Of a DNA stretch of 64,000 nt, positions 13,601 through 25,600 are shown in pieces. A program made the position numbers and the translations under genes. Under the pieces are notes generated by a model that ran no database searches, had not been told where the DNA came from, and saw only the letters and a list, made by a program, of their open reading frames with translations. Position 1 is the stretch's first letter, and each line of letters opens with the position of its first letter. Origin of the DNA: Zerene cesonia (taxonomy: Eukaryota > Arthropoda > Insecta > Lepidoptera > Pieridae); the NCBI RefSeq assembly GCF_012273895.1, contig NC_052118.1:4365164-4429163 (forward strand), read 5' to 3'.

Positions 13601-15114
13601 TTTTAGGAATACTAATCATTATGGTCAGTTTATGAAACAAATGTATAATTTTTTTCTGTTCTATTTATTGTGTCTAAAAATGTTGTCAGTTTGCACTTTT
13701 TTAGATAAAAATAAATGCAAATCCAAGAAGTGTAACATAGCAGTTTACCCTTAAGGGGCCGTCCATTAATCACATGATGTTTTTTTCAGCATTTTATAAC
13801 CCCCCCTCCTCCCCCTTGATGATACGTGGTGAGGTTTAAGACTACCTCACCTCCCCCTCAACCAAAAACACGTGTATTTTTTAGTACCTATAAGAATCTT
13901 AAAAAATTTAAAACATTATCTTCAAATATAGGTATAAACAAATCTAATTATTGTAGAAAATTAAGGACCATGATAATAATGTGTAGTCAGAAAGGTTACA
14001 GGTTGTTTCTGACTGTCATAAAAATAATATTTTAAGGAATAGTGTAATCATGCGAAAAATATATGTCTATTACTCAAATGTCTATTAGTCAAACCCGCAC
14101 TACACGCCGCTTTTCGGTTTCAAAATCGCGCGTTTGACAAAAAAATAAATGCATGTGATATCTTACTGCACACCCCTACCCCCTTATGATATTTCGTGAT
14201 TTTCTCCGACCCCTCCTCCCCTTTCGAACCTCACGTGATTAATGGACGACCCCTAAGAAGTTTGCCTCTGAAAATAAGCTTTAATAGCATAATATTTTAT
14301 GCATGAGAAGTAACTAGAATAATATTTAAGATTTCTCACCGAGACTCTTGCCATGCTTCAGCGCAAGCCACTTCAATGGCTTCCATTCTTGAAGATACTC
14401 TTTTCAGGGCATCAAGTGGATTAAATTCTATTTTAGCACCTGATCTGTGTTCGAGCATCAAAATATTTTTGGGAAACACCATATCAGGAAAATGTGGAAG
14501 ATCCAATTCTCTGCAGTATCTGATAATGGAGAAACATAATAGGAAGTTAATTATGTTTACACTAATGAGAATTTATACAACTTCATAAACATGACAAATT
14601 TTACTTTTCATTATAAAATGTTATGATATATCCTATTTTCACTTACATAGATAAAAGAATATATTGTGAAAGCTAAGTACTTATGGAACGTTTTGAGACA
14701 TAACACATCATATTTTTAACTGCTTTTTACTTCACTGAAGTAATTTACAATATCTAGCATTATATAAGACAATAACGAAATTTTTGTAACTTGACGAAAT
14801 ATTTCTCGTCAACTTAAGTAAAGAGTAAGTACTTACACACAAAACTGGCAAAATTGATCATCATCTCGTTCACAAACAATTTTCGTAGAGCATACACTGG
14901 GTAAAATGCAACTTATGTCAAAAGAAATATGCCATGGACCAAACTCTATTGATTTCGAATTGGTAGTGTATCGTCCTGAGTCTACCCGGCTTTCCTGAAA
15001 TAATTAAGTATACATGTAAGTATTATGCATAGCTTCTATATTATGCTTCAAATTTTTTGACTCGCAATCGCTAGTTACCTCAGCTGTAAATAAATTCGGG
15101 ACGTATGAATCCAT
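10681..15114 (-). CDS. TIPRL: TIP41-like protein (TIPRL), PP2A-family phosphatase regulator
   Basis: Six minus-strand exons, all in phase: 15079-15114, 14837-14994, 14340-14519, 13310-13523, 12138-12296 and 10681-10785. They give 283 codons plus stop; human TIPRL has about 272. Family signatures are FGPW (residues 30-33), ACAEAWQES (116-124), DWTFSTDYKGTL (136-147) and FEDELHDHG (180-188), followed by RVMPS, FLRVDDVL and LREFTAKEA in the last third. TIP41 proteins bind the catalytic subunits of PP2A, PP4 and PP6, and in yeast they act in TOR signalling through Tap42; they are cytosolic. The start ATG at 15114 is the first in a short first exon (MDSYVPNLFTAE). No signal peptide or membrane segment is visible. 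The promoter is shared or adjacent with Drp1, which is transcribed divergently 1.6 kb away. Confidence 0.95.
10993..11201 (-). mobile_element. Helitron-like element, second subfamily
   Basis: It ends CTAG next to a host T on the minus strand, preceded by a GC-rich stem (GCCCGCGGCTTCAC). The body (CAAAATCCGTTCAGTCATTT) matches the 41485 copy rather than the 40915 group. It sits in the last intron of TIPRL. Confidence 0.65.
11338..11637 (+). mobile_element. Lepidopteran SINE, nearly full length
   Basis: It starts with a tRNA-derived head, GTGGTGGCTCAGTGGTGAGAA, which resembles an A box. It continues through a conserved body (GTTCGACGACATGTGACATC, CTTGGCCAGCGTGATGGATT) and ends CCCAGCAGTAGGAACATATA followed by a TGATGATGATG tail. 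The body matches the copy at 49840-50101. It lies in an intron of TIPRL in antisense orientation. Confidence 0.75.
11700..11810. repeat. Fragment of a dispersed lepidopteran repeat
   Basis: The segment around TTAACCCGACGTTTCGAACA and CAGCGAGCGTGGTCACGGG is a motif I recognise as widely repeated in moth and butterfly genomes. Only one fragment is seen in this window, so family assignment is from memory. Confidence 0.5.
12443..12824 (+). mobile_element. Helitron-like element with internal duplication
   Basis: It starts TCCCTACTCCCTACTAATTT next to a host A and ends GCGGGCGGAAAGCTAG followed by a host T. A body segment (AACCGATTTTGATG.GATTTGGTATGAAGAT) occurs twice, near 12518 and 12617, so the element carries an internal duplication. 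It is in intron 4 of TIPRL. Confidence 0.65.
13755..14253. mobile_element. MITE with long terminal inverted repeats (PIF/Harbinger-like)
   Basis: The left end GGGGCCGTCCATTAATCACA is matched inversely by the right end (GTGATTAATGGACGACCCC), with about 20 of 23 positions pairing. The 499-bp element is flanked by TAA on both sides (13752-13754 and 14254-14256), fitting the 3-bp TWA target duplication of the PIF/Harbinger group. It has no transposase ORF, so it is non-autonomous. It lies inside TIPRL intron 3. The superfamily call rests on the target duplication only. Confidence 0.7.
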
Positions 15115-16689
15115 AATACTGGTATCTCATGAAAATAATTTCCGTATGACCATACAATATAGTCTTAAGTCTTGAAGTTATTACAAAAAAAGTACAATTA
15201 CAAGAAAATTGTTAAACGAATTCAGAATTGTGACAATTGTTTGTAAATTGTTTGACATTTGACAACTACAGTTTTGAGTTAACAGATAACAAAAAGCTAA
15301 GTGTCGGCCAAGCATTGAAAAAAAATCCGCTGATTGGTACTGCGTCCTTCTATGATATCTTTTATGACATGATTCTGTGCCGTATTGTTGTTAGATCATT
15401 TTCCTTACATATTTTTTCACATGGAAGGTAGAGGCAAAGATAACACAATACTATACTATAGAGATGAGGAGAACCGTCTGTATGAAGTATCCGTAAAAAT
15501 CTGTTTTTTTAATTTTAAAAATTGGGCACTTTCAAGCTTCCTCCATAATTTTTCGTAAGTTTTGACCCGTCGCGTAAGATGCAAGTAGTTTTTTTTTGAA
15601 GGTAATTCTGATAACTTTTGGCAACAAAAAACTTCCAATACTATAAATTTAAAACTGGCGAGTCTAAAAAAAAATACTAGGTATCATGTTCAGATATGAT
15701 TGTGAATAGAAAGCGCCATGACAAAGTGAAACATCCTAAAAAATTTAAATTTGATCTTGCTATTGCTATGCTCAAGCATACACGATGACTTTTTTATGTC
15801 ATCGTCGGCAATGGCGTTGGTAGGTCCCTTGATGATAAGCATCCATGAACCTTTGCAGACCTTACGCCTCTGCAAATGGATTGCCGACTTTAAACGGAAA
15901 TGTATAAAGGAAGAATTGACGAGGTGATAAAAGAAAGCTCTGGAAAAGGTAAGGAAAAATATACGTGTTTCCGGCTCACCCACTTTTCAAGCGAAACACA
16001 GTGACATTCGCATGCTAACATTACACGCCGATCTTCCTTGGCAGTGTGGTAACTGACCCGGTACGATCTGGCCCGATTCGTGCCGAAGCGTGCTCGATTC
16101 CTATTTCCCACACTTAGAAGTTCAGACGTTTTGTGGTTCGCGCGTTATCATCTTATGCGTTTTAAAAAACACGTCTTACTTTTATAATTAATCTAAGTAT
16201 AATAAGGTATAATATTTTAAGTACTTAATTCAACGTTCGCTCATTCAATTCGTTAATTCAACATCGTGTCATGGTAAAATAATGAACTTATTTTTAATTT
16301 GACATAAATACCAAGGGTGTGTACGAAACGAGAATTTTGATTTTGAATGGATAATAAAGGACTATCCAACCGATCTAAATGCTCGGAGTCGGAAAAATTA
16401 CTAATACTCGAACCAAAAACGTTACAACAGTGTTACTCACGACTAAATTATTTTTAATCCACTTTTTTAATTAATTTTTTGCCCTTTTTGCCCCTTTTCT
16501 CTGTCTCGTTTTTAGAACCAAAAACAGTATTGGCAACACTGATTACGAGTCAAAATCAATATGGCCGATTTTTACCGGTCAGTTTTTGTGTTTTGATAGT
16601 ATTAATATATTGCATGAGAAGTTAGAAAGGAGCATTGTCATTTGTTCATAAATAATTAATTTTAGCATATTTTGATTTAATCCATAACT
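15115..16689. promoter_or_regulatory. Divergent promoter region of TIPRL and Drp1
   Basis: This is 1.6 kb between two divergently transcribed start codons (TIPRL leftwards, Drp1 rightwards). It must contain both promoters. I could not place either transcription start with confidence. A 76-bp GC-rich repeat-like block lies at 16042-16117. Confidence 0.6.
16042..16117. repeat. Short GC-rich repeat-like block with inverted ends
   Basis: The block begins GTGTGGTAACTGACCCGGTA and ends TCCTATTTCCCACACTT, so its ends (GTGTGG and CCACAC) are inverted. The interior GGCCCGATTCGTGCCGAAGC resembles a motif I associate with dispersed lepidopteran repeats. It is the only copy in this window. Confidence 0.35.
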
Positions 16690-19600
16690 ATGGAAGCACT
16701 AATACCAGTTATCAACAAATTACAAGACGTTTTCAATACTGTTGGAGCTGATGCCATTCAATTACCTCAGATTGTCGTGTTGGGAACCCAGGTAATTTTT
16801 CATTAGAGAAAAAAAGATTGTATTTAATTTTGATTACAAAAAAATTGCAAGAAAAAATAATGTATATGTAGGTATATAGTGGTTATGTAAATATGTCAGT
16901 CCCATTCATTGTCCTCAATCATTTCCTCAATAAATCAATTCATCTTCTGTCAATAAGTCATTATAAGAATTTATTTTCATTAAGTAATATAAAATTTGTA
17001 TCCATATTCTGACTTGGTATTCATTTTAAAAATGTTCCTTTGTTTAGAGCTCTGGTAAGAGTTCCGTTATAGAAAGTCTTGTTGGAAAATCCTTCTTGCC
17101 TCGGGGACCTGGAATTGTAACGCGTCGTCCTCTTATTCTTCAATTAGTATACAGTCCAAAAGACAGCAAGGAACATCGGTCAGCTGAAGAAGGTATTGTT
17201 CATTCTGTTTGTTTTACTATGTATATATCCTGGATTTAAATATTGAACAAATAAGGAACTTACTATCTGTAAGCATTGTTATGTATTATAAAATTATTCT
17301 CCTTAAATAATACAAGAAATATGTCTAAACAGTAAAATTTATTTAATTGTCTTTATAAAAGTGGACAGTCTAACAAATGGTTAAAAGCAATTGGGTCAAT
17401 GTATCACACTCTTGTTTACATTTTTTAACAAAGAAATGCAAGGTTTTGTTACAGGCTCATTATGTATTGTATGCAATCTCAATGTCATGCACACAAAGAT
17501 TATTGCAGTTTGATCCCACACTTGTATTAACTAGATCAATGAGTACATCCTCATTTAATTAATCAATCTTCACATTATGTTTATTGTTGTGCTTAACTTT
17601 TGTTAAGAATCCTAATTAAAATTTTTGACAATGATTTATTATCATGAGTATTAAATTGCTATGTTAATACTCATGATAATAAATCATTGTCATGTCAATA
17701 TTATGAATGAAATTGCTTATTTTGGAATAATGTTATGCTGTCATTGTAAATAATTTTTTATCTTTATTATAAGAAAGATTTAAATTTGTACTTTTTCAAT
17801 ATCTCTTGACATTTTATGCATTATTATAAGTATTCCATAGTGGAATTAAATATATTTAAAAAATATTGTTATTTATAAAAACTTCAGTAATTAGAAGCCA
17901 GGAGTCTGGGACAGAATCGTGGAACCCAATTACTCAACTATCTAAATCAGTTTTTTCGTCAGGTTAGTGTAGACAAATAAACTGTAAAATTTTGCTGTTA
18001 ATGCTGTATTTGTGAAGTGTAATAATATTCTGTTTTCTCGATTTGTCCTTGTTGTGTTAATAGAGAGCATTATAATTATATTAATTAGTATGGTTTACTT
18101 TTTTTACATAATATTTTAAAATATTGTTTAAGGTACAATCAATTTGGAAGAATGGGGCAAATTTCTACATACGAAGGAAAGAATTTACACAGATTTCGAT
18201 CAAATAAGAGAAGAAATAGAAAGAGAGACAGATCGCATGGCCGGAAGCAACAAGGGCATTTGTCCAGAACCGATCAATTTAAAGATATATTCAACCAAAG
18301 TTGTGAATCTTACACTAGTAGACCTTCCTGGCATCACAAAGGTATCTTTGTATAATAAGCAATATAGTTAATAGTTATTTGATAAAAACTGTTTACTGTA
18401 ATTTCAAGTTCTATAGCCGTACAAATGGTGTACTTAGCTCTTTAGCACAAAGGCAGGGTGGTAATACTGTTCATAATAATATAAGTCAAAAATAAACAAG
18501 TCTTATCAAAATGCAGATTTTTTATTTGCCATAAATGGAACTTTTACTACTACTTAAGGTTTTGAAATAATCTGTATTTCATTGCAGGTACCCATAGGTG
18601 ACCAACCAGAAGATATTGAGAATCAAATCAGAAATCTTATAATTAAACACATAGCTAATCCAAATTCAATAATACTTGCTGTAACAGCTGCAAATACTGA
18701 TATGGCTACAAGTGAGGCTATAAAAATGGCCAAAGAAGTTGATCCCGATGGCAGGAGAACTTTAGCTGTGGTTACTAAGTTAGACTTGATGGATGCAGGT
18801 ATGATTGTCTTACACTGCACACAAATCAGATTATCTTTTATAAATCTAAGTTATTTTGTACACAAGGTATATATATTATGTGCTATATGTATGTACACAT
18901 TAAGCATCTTTTATAGCATACTGCCATGCCACATTGTGTGGGGAATTCTGTGACAATGTATGAGAGCTATAATATGAGGGCCCCATGTTGTGTTTTTTTC
19001 AATATTAGTGTAAGAATTTTGTCAATTAGGTTTTTCTTCAATATTTATACAGGTAGCATTTGCTAGCTAGCTGACTAAATTAATTATTTGTGCAAATTCG
19101 TAAGTTTTTAATCCACAACATCCTTTGATAAAATAAAATTGTGAAATCGATCCAACTGTTTTCGAGTTATTCTGTGACCAAGAGAAAAAGGAATTTATTT
19201 TTACATGTATATAAGAAGATCAATGTTGTTGGCCTACATCAATTATGTATTTTAATTTTTTCCTATAAGTATGTCAAGTATCATAATCCTATTAGTAAGG
19301 TATTCCATACAAGGTTGTAATAATATAACAACCTCTTAAATAAGGTTGAACTTTGTTATTGTTTTTGCAAGAATAAAATTATGATTAAAATGATGATTTT
19401 AAACAGTCTTTCTATGCTACAATGTTGCTATGATATCATAAAAAGAAATCACTTTCCTCTTTAGCAAATGAACAAATTAATTTGCTATCAAAAGCATAAA
19501 TAATTAGTGACATAAATGATTTTAGCAGCAGTGTCACCTACCTTTACAAACCCTGTAGAAATTATTAATTTTGTAAAGAAAGAAAGAGATTTTGACATTC

Positions 19601-22600
19601 ATACATACATAAATTCTAGTTCTTTACAGAAGGCTGATCACCTACTTGTCCCTAAAGAAAATCGATCAGTGAAACGGATGTACATCATCTGCCCCATACC
19701 CCACTAGGGGACACGGGACTTCACTTCTAGTCTTTTTCATTTTATGTATATGATTATTTAATAATTTTTATGAACTACAGTGATGATATTTCAGGAACTG
19801 ATGCTATAGACATTCTGTGCGGTCGTGTGATACCAGTGAAACTGGGAATTATTGGTGTTGTCAATAGATCACAGCAAGATATCATTGATAAGAAAACTAT
19901 TACGGTATTGTATTTCTGTCTTTACAGGATGTTATCTCGTAGAATAATTTTATAAGTTTATTGTAACTCCAAATGTAATTGTTATTTCTAACATTACTAG
20001 CTTCACCCGGCAAACACTGTTCTGCCTTACTCTTATCATTTAGGGGTACGAAAAATAGATGTTGGCCGATTCTCATAGATACCGGATAAGCACAAAAAAT
20101 TTCATCAAAATCGGTCAAGCCGTTTCGGAGGAGTATGGCAGCGAAAACTGTGACACGAGAATTTTACATATTATACTTTACAGAAATAAAATTGACAAAT
20201 ACCAACAAGTGTAGAAAAAAATTGTGTCATAATAATACATTATAAATTAAATGTTGTCTCAATATACTATTTTCTTATTGTATAAATTTTCATAACCATT
20301 TATTTCTTAGGATGCATTAAAAGATGAAGCAACATACCTCCAAAGAAAGTATCCTACTATAGCGACTCGCAATGGCACGCCATATTTGGCGAAGACCTTA
20401 AATAGGCTCTTAATGCACCATATACGGGACTGTTTACCGGAACTGAAGGTAATTATTAATACAATCCATACTTTACAGTATATATTACACATAGTATTAC
20501 TCACATAGACACAGTGACCTTGATATATCAATTGATATTCAAATAATTTGAACTTTAAAGATTCTGGTTCACTTATAATAGTAATATTTGTTTATAAAAT
20601 ATTGTACAATAAATATTGGTCTCAAATCTTTCACAAATTTTTTACAAAATATTTACCCATCACAATATTTATAAACAGCACTATTATAAGTGCAATATTT
20701 ATTTAAACCTATATGTAATATTAAAAATGCTTTCAGGTTAGAGTAAATGTTATGATATCTCAATTCCAATCTCTCCTAAACTCATATGGGGAGGATGTAT
20801 CAGACAAGTCCCAGACTCTGTTACAAATAATCACCAAGTTTGCGAGTGCATATTGCTCCACTATTGAGGGTACTGCAAGAAACATAGAAACGACTGAATT
20901 GTGTGGTGGTGCTAGAATATGCTATATTTTCCATGAAACTTTCGGACGCACTTTGGATTCTATACATCCCTTAGTTGGTATGTACTCATAAAGTTATATT
21001 ACTTATTACTGTAAAGATGAAATCAATAGACATTATGAAGTTTTTTTTTACATACAGAAAGTATACTAATAAATCTTTTACATCCCAGACACAAAAAAAA
21101 AAAAAAAAAATTAAAAAAAAAATGATCAGAAATTTTTGTTCAAAATAAACCCTCACTAAAAGCTGAAACTTTGATGTGTTTTCAAGGATTATCTCGTATG
21201 GATATACTAACTGCGATACGTAACGCGACTGGCCCCAGACCGGCGCTGTTTGTACCTGAAGTGTCCTTTGAATTGCTAGTCAAGAGGCAGATAAGGAGAT
21301 TAGAAGATCCATCTTTGCGTTGTGTTGAATTGGTAAGACTCAGATCACTTTATATAAATGGTATATAATATACGAACATGATACAGTGCATGATGTATTG
21401 CAAATTCAGCGAAGCGTGGTATGTGCCCATAAGCGTGACAAAATCGTCTTAAATTACGATTGTTTAAACATCTATATATATATAATTCTCGTGTCACAGT
21501 TTTCGTTGCCATACTCCTCCGAAACGGATTGTCCGATTCTTATGAAATTTTGTGTGCATATCGAGTATGTTTGAGAATCGGCTAACATCTATTTTTTATC
21601 CCGATATTCCTACGGGATACGGACTTACGCGGGTGAAACCGCGGGGCGCAGCTAGTAATGTTATAGAACATAGAGCATATACATCAATATATATTTAGAA
21701 ATAAGTACATCAAGACTTTACTTGCGGTTTTGGCCATGCTTTGTTCCATATTTTTGTCTTTCTTTATATATAACTATGACTATTACAATATGAGATATTA
21801 TAATAGTCATAGTTAATAACATTAATCCAGTCTTAAGATTAAGATTTCAATAAAAATCAGTCAAGGTCATATTTTCTGAGGAGTATGACTACTATGACAC
21901 GATAATTATATAAGAGAGACATATTCCATACCATTCCGTAATATTATAAAAAAAAAGTGTAACGTTTGTGACATTGCAGGGGGCTCTGAAACTACTGAAC
22001 CAATTATATCCGCCACGTCATCCGTGTAAGGCGTGGGCTATTATTTTTTTTGTTTTTAACCGGGTCAAGCCAGGCCGGGTGAATTGTATGTTATATTAAT
22101 ATGTATAGGTGCACGAGGAGATGCAGCGCATTGTGCAGCACTGCGGCACGGAGGTGCAGCAGGAGATGCTGCGGTTCCCGCGCCTGCACCAGCGCATCGT
22201 GGACGTCGTCACGCAGCTGCTGCGCACGCGCCTGCCCGCCACCAACTCTATGGTGAGATAGATATTGTTTATGGCAGAATTCTATGAGTATAGAATTAAA
22301 TATGTATAGCACGAGGGAAATCGTGGTTTATACCAAAGACCAAATACCGGATGTTAAAATCTTTAGTTAAGTTTAATAAATAAGGCCAACATCAGAAAAA
22401 TGTCTTCTGTATAAACTGCTGCAACATCTATTGTTTAGCACCCTTAACGGTAGATTTTGGCGAACTTTCTTAAATGCGGTTATTGTCTAGCATTGCATAA
22501 TACGGGTCACATTTACGATCAATGCATATTAAGTTACGCTAAAAATCAAGCTCACATTACGCAGTACTGCTTTCATTCGGTGGCCGATCATATATTACAA

Positions 22601-25600
22601 AAAGAGTACGCCTGGGATCGCATGACGAATGTGCTAACTTAAACTAATAAAAAAAAACTAACCGCACCCGTGAAAGAGGGATACCAAACAAATTTGCGCC
22701 GTAACGCGTTGCGTAACAAAGCGGTTAAACCTCCCACAAGAAGTGACAAAACTTTCCACATTCCCATACCATTTCAGATATTAATCGGTGCCCATTGAAA
22801 CAATAGACGTCTAAAACCCTCGATCCCATTTTCAGGTGGAGAACCTGGTGGCCATCGAGCTCGCGTACATAAACACGAAGCACCCGGACTTCCACCGCGA
22901 GGCGGCGCTGGTGTCGGGGCTGCTCAAGAGCACGGACGGGCTGGACGAGCGCCGCCCGCTTCGCCCCGCGCCCTCGCCGGTACACAACATCGTTAAAGTA
23001 CTATATATTTATTTATTTATATGTGGGACTGTGACTAATAGACTGTGATTACTTTATACGGAAGTAGCGGTACGGTTACTAATGGAATGAGGTAGCCTGT
23101 TCTGCAGGGAATGCTTAATAATTGTTTTGTGTCAATTGGTGTGCTATACATATATAAGTAGCTTACTAAAGTTATAGCTATTTATGCGGAGGTTGTAGAT
23201 GAGATTGTAGTTGTGACTAACCAAGTGGGGGATAGAGATTTGGATGGGTAGCTCAGGTGAGGATGATGATTATGTGACTCATTGTGAAATAACTTTGCAA
23301 GTATGGATTCCTGGGAGGTGGGATGAGAATATTGCATACAAATTAGGCTAGTTGGACTCTGGTTGCTATAGCACTTCTCGACTGAGAATTATAGGAAGAT
23401 TGGTATTCATTACACCAACTGTGTACTTTGTAGACTTTTTGGTTAAGTGGTACGTCATATATATTGGTTATATTTTCTTGGCTCCTAGGGGGATGATTTC
23501 TTGTAATACAAGTCTCCTGCATGTTATTAAGAATAAATGATTACTAAATAGATACTAGTAACACTGAACTATTGTGGAGGGTGATTATTGAATGAAATTA
23601 TCGAATTTCATAAAGTTAAAAATTGTTTTCCTAGAAATAAATACTCATTTCTAGGAACACTATTTTAAATAACTGCATTTGATAGTCACATCTATAGTTA
23701 TTATTATCAATTATGTAAATAAAATCGATCTAACTATCATAATGGGTTTTGGTTGTGACAAATAAAAATCTGACTGGGTTTAATTAGGAAATTTATCTAT
23801 AAAGAACAAAAATATGTTTTCTACATATATTTTTACATTCATGTATCAACTTTGAATTTAAAATGGTTTTTTTATTGAAAATACTCTCCATAGTTTTGTC
23901 TATATTTAATGGGTATTAGTTGTATGTTTAACAAATTGCTTCTCTATAAGGGTTGATAATTTTAAATAAATAATACTATAACTGGATATTAAAAATATTT
24001 GTTATTTAACATTGTAATATCTAACAGCATGATTATCGAGCATTATTATTTAGAATATTAATTAATGTAGACGGGACTTGTATTTTGTTCACAATAACAA
24101 GAATAAATATGAATGAATAAATGAGAATAATATGTTTCAAACAATACACTTGTATATCTACAGTAAATTGCCATTTTTAAACGGTTAAATATATTAAAAA
24201 AAGATAAAAAATAAAGTATCGATAAATAAAATAAAAGACTGAGAAATATTAGTTATAATAGCTTTTCCATTTCTGTGTATAGCAATTTCTACGACAAATG
24301 GGTGAAAGAGGGTCCACTCTGGTATACCTGGCAAATATATGGGAGGCCTACTGTCAGGTAATAGTGTACTCTAGCGTTCTGTGTGAACTTCTTTACATGC
24401 ACCATTTGGACATTGCTTTGTACCATGTGGGCTCTCTTTCACTCTGAATCATATTTTTCATGTCATTCAGTAATAATTACGGCATCATTGGTTATGTCTA
24501 TAGAATACGCGAAATTATGCATGGTTTTTCCATTGAATGTCAAAAAAGATTAGATATTTTCTCAAATTGACAAATACCACTCGAAAGAATAAAAAAAAAA
24601 CATCGACTAACCCGTCTTGAATTGTTGATTTATTACATTCACTATATGTATTACATGATAAAATGTATTTATTTTATTTGTTTTGTATTGTAAGTGCATT
24701 TATATGCCACCATTACCATATCTAACTTCACTTGGGTGCATTTCAGCAAGTGCCCGCGATCACTGACGGCCAAGAAAACAGGTCGCCTCAGTCGCACGGC
24801 GGATCGCCTAACACGCCGCAGGTACATTTCATTATGCACGCTAGTTGAAAATCCGTGGCGTTGATTGTGCTCTGATTGCAAATTTTTCTTAATAAGGTTT
24901 TTTCGTTATAAAAACGTAACGGCTAATATCAAATTAATAATATTCATATGTATTCTATTGTTGTTTACTTAATCATTACATCATTTTAACTCATTTCATT
25001 GAATCCATTTAAAGTTAAATTTAACTTCACTAAAATGAAACCTAGTCGAAATAAATCAGTGTATCAAATCACCAAGATTCAATAGAATATTTATAGATGA
25101 GACTGAATGCTTTTAATAACTGATAACTTACATAATTTTATTAATCAAAGTTATATAGCTGGTTTGGCTGGATTAGCAAACATCCTAATAAACTTTACAT
25201 TTACTTATAAAACAACTTTCATTGCCAAATATCAACACAGAAAGAAGATATAATTTTTATAATAAACATTCTGTTTAGAATTACTATTTTGTTTTGTACA
25301 ATAACGCATTACAACTGAATATTTCCACAACTACAGATGAACGGCAGCCCCGAGAACAAAGCTCTAACACCACAAAAGCCTGTGAATTTGCTACCGGAAG
25401 TGCCGAGCCAGACTTCGCGAAAACTCTCCGATAGGGAGCAGCATGATTGCGATGTTATTGGTGAGAAATTATTATTTAATTTAAATTATTACAGTAAAAA
25501 TAATGTCTGTATTAAGGAGGATATTAGACTGTCATTTAACATAAATCATATGTTTGAACCATTTTAATTTACAATTTAATTTAATGAAGAAAATGAATCA

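Noticed and set aside
19516..19707. 63-residue plus-strand ORF in Drp1 intron 5
   Set aside because: It has no splice sites that fit the gene, and its second half is a dispersed repeat.
22091..22312. Alternative-frame ORFs over Drp1 exons 22109-22252 and 22836-22979
   Set aside because: They are shadows of GC-rich Drp1 exons; only the Drp1 frame is conserved.
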